This document shows, in pieces, positions 56,313 through 64,000 of a stretch of 64,000 nt of DNA (its first letter is position 1; each line of letters starts with the position of its first letter). This DNA comes from Leucocoprinus leucothites (Eukaryota > Basidiomycota > Agaricomycetes > Agaricales > Agaricaceae): positions 1,302,001 to 1,366,000 of the forward strand of contig JAACJO010000010.1 in assembly GCA_013368445.1 (NCBI GenBank), read 5' to 3'. The notes under the pieces were generated by a model that was not told the DNA's origin, ran no database searches, and worked only from the letters and a program-made list of their open reading frames with translations. Position numbers and translations under genes: made by a program.

Positions 56313-58336
56313 TGTGCCTGAACTGAGACAGACTCCTTAAAGTGCGACAGCCAATACCCAACCGTGAGGCAGGTGTTGGCCACAGATAGAAAGACCGCCA
56401 TAATGTCAGAGTTGACCAGGATATCCTTCAGATGGGCCCATGTAATGTGGTCTGTACCAGGTGCTGACCACAAGGAGCACGCTTTGAGTGCATCCCATGC
56501 CTCAGCCCTCAAGAAGGGGACCCAATCCCTCTCATCAAGAGATAGGAGATCCTCCAGTATTGACACATCAACTGGCCTGCCAGAAGCCATGTTGTATGTC
56601 CCATGAAGCGCACCCCATAAGGAGTCAAGCATATGGTATGGACATCCCTGATAGGAGATCACCTCACATGCCAGAAGTTTGGGAGCCTTGACCCATTCCA
56701 TGAGGTCCCAAGGTCACTGATTCTCAGTGGCCACTTTGGTGATGCACTCATCAAAGAAGTCCCGCTTGGCCTGCCTGGTGGCCCAGCAGAATGCAGTCCA
56801 ATCAGCCCTGGCACCAGTCTCCTGGTACTGGGCCTTGGCTGCAGAGCACTCATCAGTCCACCACAATTTGGACCGATTCATGATAGTGATCATCTTGGTG
56901 TGGGTGGTCCACATCCAAAAGAAGATGTCTGCCATGGCCAAAACCACAGCTTCAATCCAATCAGGGGTCAACAGATCTGATGTATCCAGATCTAGGAACA
57001 GACATCCAACATCTGTCAGGAAAGCAACTTCCTCATCACTCTCCCTTGGCAGGACTGTGCATGTGACCCTGATGCTAGAGGCCATAATAGGAAGGGATAG
57101 CACCATTGGAATGTGATCCAATAGCCCCTTCTGCAAGTGATCCAACCTGGGGAGGTGGAGATCTGAGTTAGGGGCCTGTGTGAACATGAGATCAATCACA
57201 GAGCCCTCAAGATCCATGTTGTGGGGAACATGGATATTGGCAGCATTGGTGGACCTAGCCCATTCAACACCAAGATCAGATGCTGTCTCGAGAAGTGAGA
57301 TAGCAGAGGTATGGTGGTGGTCCACAGATGGATCCCACACCAATGAATGACAATTAAAGTCACCACCTATGTAGATAAAGGTGGGAAGAGCATCAACCTC
57401 CTTTGAGAGGAGGTTGATAGCCATATGTATGTCATCAGAATAGATGTTCATGAGATTAAGTGGCTCTCCCCTGGAGAACAGGGAGAGAACCAGCACATTG
57501 TGGTGATTGATGAGGTCCCGCCAGAGAGCAGGCCTCAGTTTCAAAAGGCATTTATGGACATAAGCCATGATGTGAGGAGGGCTGTCTGGTGTGGGGGGAT
57601 GCACCATGTACAGCCAGTCTGGATGCTTGGGGGCACCCACCACCTCATTCCCCTCTGGAGAGGAGGTTGAGATAGTACATCTGATGGAGTGCCAAGGCAG
57701 CTCCTGAAGAAAGAGAATATTGGTGTCATTCTGTATATTATTCAAGAGGTAGTCAATGTGCACATAGTTATGGTTAACATTCTGACTGAATATCCTTAAC
57801 TCTGTAATTGTACTAGGTTCCCTAGACATGAATACATGAGCTTCAGGCTGAGGTAGGAGGACAAGACCAATGGTTACGTACCTCCACATATGCTCACTTT
57901 ATCCATGCTGCATCAGAGTGGTGCTTCCAGAATGGGCAAGCCTTTGAGGAGGCTAGGTGGTCACCCTTGCAATTGGGACATACCGCTAAGTGAGGGCAGG
58001 CCTGCCCCTGAGGGGTGGGCTGCTTAGGGGGATTTGCATTAAGATTACCCTGGCAACAGGTAGCCAATGCATGATGTGAGTCCTCATAGTGTGGTTGAGT
58101 ACACCAAGGGCACTTGGGGTTCATCTGTTTGCACAGACGGGTCTTGTGGCCCCATCACCAGCAGCACTGGTAGACAGGGACACCTGGGCAGGCCCGCGCC
58201 TCGTGGATACAACAAGGATGCTGGCCAAAATAGGGAGCCTTACCGATGAGGCTCTTGGCCTGGGAACCAGCTTTGGAATCCCAGACCTCAAAGAAGCAAG
58301 TGACAGTGTCAGACCTGCAAGTAGGGGGAAGGACGC
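56313..58336 (-). mobile_element. LINE 4: fragment of a second, related LINE family
   Basis: Minus strand. From 58336: end of an ORF1 with knuckles (VYQCCW..GHKTRLC, CPWCTQPHYEDSHH, CPNCKGDHLASSKACPFWKHH), then ORF2 from about 57889 with a nearly unbroken endonuclease (FSQNVNHNYVHIDYLL, ILFLQELPWHS, YIGGDFNCHSLVWDP) and LWWTDECSAAKAQY. The start of the RT (56701-56310: SAPGTDHITWAHLKDI, SHFKESVSV) breaks off where the LINE 2 5' end begins. It is clearly related to LINEs 1-3 but diverged, and less damaged in the endonuclease. In the last motif LDHIPMVL replaces the usual SDHAP. ORF1 is cut at 58336 by the LTR retrotransposon. Confidence 0.8.
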
Positions 58337-59714
58337 TGTTACAGCCCAAATAGCATTAGTCATGAAATCGTTAACTTCAATGATATAGTCAATATATTGG
58401 GCAACTGTATAGACATTAAGGAACCCTACTATAAGACCCTAGTGTAATATACACACTTGCAAAAGCACAGCACATTTGCACAACGACCATTAATGATCAA
58501 GAGTAACAAGAGGCTACGGGATGATGTTGTGACTTAGCAAACATGGTTGGGATGTGTACCCTATGACCCTTTGTGATCTTAGCCTGTAACCCGGGTATTG
58601 ATCTGGTCAAAGTCTTTCTTGAAGGAACAATGACAGACTAACTAATCAGAGATCAAAGGCTTAGCCTTCTGATCTGGACAGGCACTTGTGCACATTCATG
58701 GAAGTCCTATCTTTTTAAACATCGCTACAGCAGAAGTAGACCCTTTCACAAAAGACAGAGAAATTCCACATAGGCACTAAATGACCCACTTGATTATAGA
58801 ACCGGATTAGTGGAAACTAACAGGACGTGTCAGCACTTGACTACTGACTAGTAGACATTGTTACAGTCAGGAATGAGCTTTTGTGGAATAAGACAACCAT
58901 CAGCAGTGATAGAGATCTCATGATATCAGAGGAGCAGGAGTAAGCACACCTTCGCAAAAGGATGCATCAGCACTTAAACCCCAAAGAAAACCCAGAGATA
59001 CTCCTATTGGACAACCTTTCAATAAATCTTCTTTTATTATCAACAATGTGTACATGTCATCCATGTAATTACTCCTTTAGTACTTTCACAAAACCAATAT
59101 AAACCTTTCTCGAGCATATAGTCTAGCAAGGAATCTTACCTGCTAAGGCTACGCTTAGAGACTGTCCCACATGACATATCTGAGTGAGTAGTAAAAAGTG
59201 TATTGAGCGCCCTTTGGTCATAGACCATTAAAGAATTGGAAAATACCTTTCGAGAAAGAACATTACTGCAAGATTCATATAAGTTCAGAGTGTGAAGAAG
59301 TCTGGAAAAGACTTATAAGCTGTATATTGCATCTAGTATCTAGGAATGGTGCTAGTCAGTGTCAGTTGTATTGTGATAGTGCCAAGTGTTAGTGAAGGTG
59401 ATGATTCGTGAATACCGGTCTATTACACTTCTGCATTCTAAGGGACTTGTAGTTGTGCAGTGTTGCATAACAGGGATCATCAAGTGTCTTTCACGAGCTG
59501 GTCATTCCATTACAAACCGGTCTACAGACAACTCCCATTATCTTTCATTATCAATCTTTGTGCTTTCATGAAACATCTTTCTTTATTGATTAACCTCCCA
59601 CGAACTTGTATTGAGTTTAGGAGTGTTAGTTGTTATTGTTATTAACATTACCTATCATTCACTATCTGACTACATTCCCTTTATTACATTAACAATCACA
59701 TTTCTGCCTCTTCA
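58337..59714 (+). repeat. Probable 5' LTR of a Ty3/gypsy element
   Basis: Begins TGTTACAGCCC exactly where the LINE 4 coding sequence breaks off, and ends in ...CTTCA two bases before a primer-binding-like sequence. Length about 1.38 kb. The 3' LTR lies outside the window, so the ends rest on the TG/CA rule, the LINE break and the primer-binding site. No coding sequence is seen inside. Confidence 0.5.
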
Positions 59715-59716
59715 TC

Positions 59717-59734
59717 TGGAGCCCACTGTGAGGG
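59717..59734 (+). other. Putative tRNA primer-binding site
   Basis: tggagcccactgtgaggg begins with TGG, the complement of a tRNA CCA end, and directly follows the LTR end. The tggagccca core is common just after fungal gypsy LTRs. The specific tRNA cannot be named from sequence alone. Confidence 0.45.
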
Positions 59735-59947
59735 GAGTTTCAGTATTGAAGGTCTTTCAAAATTTCTGCACCTTTTAATTTCACTTCAAACTGTTTTATA
59801 AAACCTTCGCATCAGCAAAAAAGGACTCTTGACAATATTATCGCTGAGAATGCAGAATCATCAGAAATTGATAACCAGAGTTATCAGACACACACTTGAC
59901 AAAGAGCAGGTGTTACAGAACCAGTAGATAACCCAGAAAGGCTGCTT

Positions 59948-62900
59948 TTGAGAAGAGGAAAGAATAGACAAGTGATTATGTTACCTGTAACCCCACTTCC
60001 AAATGCAGTTGAACATTCTATCTACCAAATGCCTACTCTAGGTTCACCAACAGATGTTGAACCAAATCCATTCATCGTGTCTACAGACAAACCCAGAAGG
60101 ACCCTACCAGGTCATTTCGCAAATCCGAGCCCACAAACTCAACCACAGCCAATTTGTGAAAGTCAGAACTCTACTTCTGCAAACTCACAGACTCATCAGT
60201 CACAAACTCAGAATCAAAGCATTACACAAAACTCGAACTCAGACAGTATGCCTTCTACTTCAAATATGCCTATGCCCTCTACTTCAGGCACCCCTAAGTG
60301 GGATGGTAGTTTGGGAACACTTAGGAATTTCCTAAGGACACTAGAACACCTATTTAAAGCGACCAGTACCACATCAGACATAGAAAAGCTGAATTGGACA
60401 ACTGGTTACGTTGATGCAGACATTAGCAAAGAGTGGTCCAGCTTTCGAGAATTCAAAGATAATGATTGGGCTGCCTTTGTGAAAAGACTCAAGAAAGAGT
60501 ATCCTGAAATGGTCAAAGAGGAGCGAAGTTCTATGAACCAGCTTCATAAGCTATGCCAAAGCAATCAAGGCATTAGTTTAGTAGATGAAGACCAACTACT
60601 TAGTTTTAAGAGACACTTTCTCTATATTGCACAGAAGTGTTTAGAACCACCAGCTGTAACTGGGAATCGCAAACTTGTCGAAATGTTTGTATGAACATTA
60701 GACACAACCTTCCAGGATTCCTTAAATGCACGACTAAGTATACAAGGAACTGTCAAGGTCGATGCGACAGGAAAAAGCAGACAGGAGGATCCTTACACTT
60801 TAGAGGAAGTAATCAATAAAGCAGTAGAACTAGTTAGTGGAAAGACTATTGCATGAGCAATGAAGTATACCCCAACTAGCATAATAAAAAGGGAAAAGGC
60901 AGATGTTGAGTCGCAAGTGCCTATAGCTTTCATGAAAGAAGAAGCCATGCAAAAAGTGACTTTGCCTTTGCCCCCAGACATAGGTTCATTGCAACAAGAA
61001 ATCAATGTATTAAAAACTATGTACGAGAAACAAGAGAAAGGATGTGAAAAGCATGAATGGTCAGTGCAGAGTGCACTAGATAGTTTGAAGACTATGATGC
61101 AGAACAATACATCACAGTTATCTAACTCATCAGTCAGGTATCAGCAGAGTTGCGAAAATGTAGTACCTCTGCGAATGACTTGAAAGTGTTATTACTGTTT
61201 CAATATTGGCCATTTGTTCATGATGTGTCCTGTGAAAGCAGAAGATGAGAAGAAAGGCTTAATTTTGGTTGAGGGATTCTCAGTTCGTTTTGCAAATGGA
61301 GAAGCTATACCAAGTGAAGCCAATGTTTCAATTAGAGATTGTGTCAAGAAATATTTACTGGCTACCATAGCCGCAGTGGCTCTGCAAGAATACAATGAAG
61401 ACTTTCATGACTTCTTCGATAGAGTACCAGACACCAGTTATGTAGCAGCTGTAAACTCTCAGATGACAATTCAGTCGAGACCACAAACCTTTGCGAACAA
61501 GTCCTCTCATGAAGTAGATCAATTAAAGAATAAATTATCTAAACTAGAGGCACTGTTACAGAAAGCGGGTATTGAGGACTTGTCATCTGAGTCAGAAGAA
61601 GAAATAGAAGTCTTGCTAGTGAAGCTAGCTAAGTTGTTTACCCAGACAAGAAAAGGAGAAAGCTCGACTAAGAAGTTGGGTTTCTAGAAGGTCTGAGGAA
61701 GAAGCCTGCCATCGAGAAAAAGGTTTGATTCTGAAGGGAAAAGGTTTCTGAGAACAATAAAGCAAAGAACTCAGAAGAATCAGAAAATGAATTAGAGAAA
61801 GAAAAAGGGACTCAGGATGATAATCAAACTTCGACCACTAAATTGCCTGAGCTCCCTTATAGAAAGGTACCATCTATGGTGCCAGTGGTTGAAGTTCCCC
61901 CTATGCCGGCATGTTATATGTGACAATATCCTACAAAAGCGCCAGGCTACAAGTACAAGGCACTGGTAGAGGATGGTGTAGACCCACAAGAAATAGTGGA
62001 AAGAATTATGGAAAGTGAAATTAAACTCACTTCATGAGAACTCATGGCAGTGTCACCTAAGATAAGGGCAGCTGCTAAGGAGAACATTTCCATGAAACAA
62101 GTAGTAGCAGAGGAATCAAGTGACAAGGATAAAGGGGCATTCAATAAAGTAGAAGCCTCAAATGAAATAGTCCCCACAATAGTAGAAGTTAATTCATTAG
62201 AAATACCTACTAAGGTACAAGGCAAGGTACTAGATGAAGACAGAAAGCAAATAGAGGCATGGACTATTGTGGATCCTATCTTGCAGTATCTTGGAACCTT
62301 AGTGCCAGAAGAGAGAGATTGTCAGGTTTTCTCGAACTTGTCAGAGGGTTTTGAGCAAGTAGCAGGCAGTCTGGCCTCACTAAGAGTAGTGCCAACCTTA
62401 ATAAATGGAGTTTGCGAGGAAGAGGCACTTCTTGATAGTGGGTCACAAATTATCTCTATGGATAAAAAGACTGCTGCTGCAGCTAAGATTACTTGGGATC
62501 CTGCACTAAGCATTAATATGCAGAGTGCCAACAGAGGGATTACGTAAATATGTGGACTTGCGAAAAATGTACCTTTCACCTTTGGGGAGGTGACAATATT
62601 ATTGCAAGTTCATATTATGGAACAAGCACCGTATAGAGTGCTGGTAGGACGACCTTTTGATGTCATTACAGAAAGCAAAATAGTAAACCAGAAGGATGGA
62701 AATCAATATCTACATATAACTTGCCCCAACTTGAAACTCAAAGCAACACTACCAACCTATCAGAAAGGACAGTTGCCTCAGGCAGTTAGGGTAAATTTTC
62801 AGTGAGCCTCAATGACTTTGAGTCCATCCCTGGAAGAGAGGTTCCCTGTATAATAGACTTAGATGAAGATGGAAACCCATACATTGCTGAAGTATTGCCA

Positions 62901-64000
62901 TTAGAAATAAACAACTTAGCGGAAGATGAGATCCAACTACTATTTTTAGCAAAAGGACTAGAGCACTCAAAAGCATCCGAAAAGGCACTGTTTACTCAGT
63001 TCATACAAGAGATAATGCCTAGTAGAGGGACCTCGAGGATGGTAGTTGCAGTAAATGAAGAGCCGGCTTCAGAGGATCTGGCACTTTGTTTCATGAAAAA
63101 GTATAAGTCAGTAGTGTTGAAAGTGAAACCCATATTAGGGGAGCTCCCAGAATGCTTTAGAATCATTCGCGAAATAACAGGTGACCCTTTAGCAGAATCG
63201 CCTAAACTACCTATGCACCCACCAGACTTTCAACCCAAAGGTCGATATACTCTTGAAAGAAAAGATAAGATGAATTTAAAGCATAATGAGGACTTCTTAT
63301 GGCCTGAGGAGCGAAAGCTAATGTATTGGATGATAGCAGAACACAATGAAGCCTTTGCTTGGGATGATACTGAACACAGTAAATTTAAGGAGGAATATTT
63401 CCCTCCTATAGATATTCCGACAGTTGCCCATACACCTTGGGTTGAGAGATCATTTAGAATACCCCCAAGAATTTATGACAAAGTCTGCAAGATGATTAAA
63501 AGAAAGATAGATGCTGGTGTGTATGAACCCTCAAACTCGACATATCATTTGCGATGGTTCTGTATCATTAAAAAGGATGGCAAAAGTGTAAGACTTGTGC
63601 ACAGCTTGGAACCTTTAAATAAGGTGACCATCACTCACTCAGGTTTACCCCCAGCTATGGAGGAACTAGCTATGCATTTCATGGGGCAAGCATGTAATGG
63701 GATTTTGGATTTGTATGTGGGTTATGATAAATGAGTCTTATCCGAGTCTTCACAAGACCTCACTACCTTCCAGACTCCATTTGGGGTGCTCAGACTGGTA
63801 ACATTACCAATGGGCTGGACTAACTCAGTGCCAATCTTTCACAATGATGTGACTTACATACTTCGTGAAGAAATCCCAGAGTATACCACACCTTATATTG
63901 ATGATGTACTGATGAGAGGACCAGCCACTAGGTACAAAAGACCTGACGGAACTTGTGAAGTCATTAGCGAAAATGCTAGCATTAGAAGATTTGTAATGGA
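59948..64000 (+). pseudogene. Ty3/gypsy gag-pol, decayed, continuing past the window end
   Basis: Gag: capsid part at about 60290-60690 (KWDGSLGTLRNFLRTLEHLF, FREFKDNDWAAFVKRLKKEY) and a CCHC knuckle (CYYCFNIGHLFMMC, about 61185-61226). Spacer: KLTS-stop-ELMAVSPKIRAA near 62020-62070. Protease: ALLDSGSQIISMDK (62428-62470) with the DSGS active site. RT: VGVYEPSNSTYHLRWFCIIK region (here DAGVYEPSNS) at 63510-63570, RLVHSLEPLNKVTITHSGLP, LVTLPMGWTNSVPIFHNDVT, and TPYIDDVLMRG with the catalytic YIDD near the window end. At least six stop codons interrupt it (TGA at 60692, 60854, 61181, 61921, 62035 and 63732; also TAG at 61685 and TAA at 62545), plus frame changes. RNase H and integrase would lie beyond 64000. 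Inactive. Confidence 0.85.

Noticed and set aside
1..64000. CRISPR arrays, tRNA or rRNA genes, operons
   Set aside because: None seen. The sequence is eukaryotic with spliceosomal introns, and no cloverleaf or rRNA stretch was recognised.

Overview
The window is nuclear DNA from a mushroom-forming fungus (Basidiomycota, Agaricomycetes). The evidence is genes split by many 45-60 bp GT-AG introns, a GMC oxidoreductase, a large local family of TKL-type kinases of the kind expanded in Agaricomycetes, and Agaricomycete-type transposons. It has two compartments. From 1 to about 35.1 kb it is gene-dense. From 35.1 kb to the end it is AT-richer, nested, decayed transposon sequence with no convincing host gene.

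Layout of the gene-dense part. 1-1249: 3' part of a GMC oxidoreductase. 1.2-14.1 kb: a tandem array of three kinase genes. The first (2258-5076) is a kinase fused to a C-terminal VHS domain with an Lsb5/GGA-like tail. The second (7222-10016) is its paralogue, but a TAG stop separates kinase from VHS. The third (11033-14142) is a double kinase whose second domain lacks the DFG aspartate. Short relics of the GMC last exon sit after the first and second kinase genes and mark the duplication joints. 14.8-24.3 kb: single-copy genes, namely a SAP-domain membrane protein (minus strand), a small secreted Cys-containing protein, DEF1 (RNA polymerase II degradation factor) and IMP dehydrogenase. 24.6-31.4 kb: a second tandem pair in which Ede1/Eps15-type EH domains are fused to kinases of the same local family. 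Copy 1 has three EH domains but a broken kinase; copy 2 has two EH domains and an intact kinase. 31.7-35.1 kb: HMCES/SRAP and a TAF8-like histone-fold gene, head-to-head with 71 bp between their start codons.

Transposon part: a decayed DDE transposase (minus, 37.1-39.6 kb), a truncated LINE (39.6-42.2 kb), and a second minus-strand LINE (42.2-56.3 kb) split by two later insertions. One of these is a structurally full-length plus-strand LINE (44998-51987) with a 15-bp target-site duplication. The other is a gag/LTR-bearing element (54785-56291). Then come a third, different LINE fragment (56.3-58.3 kb) and the 5' part of a Ty3/gypsy element (58.3 kb to the window end) broken by several TGA codons where relatives carry CGA.

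The most interesting content is the repeated fusion of endocytic adaptor domains (VHS twice, EH twice) to one lineage of TKL kinases at two nearby tandem arrays, with a kinase-pseudokinase protein between them. This looks like a locally evolving set of candidate endocytosis-linked signalling proteins. Exon boundaries were set by eye from splice consensus and paralogue comparison, so single-base junctions are approximate.
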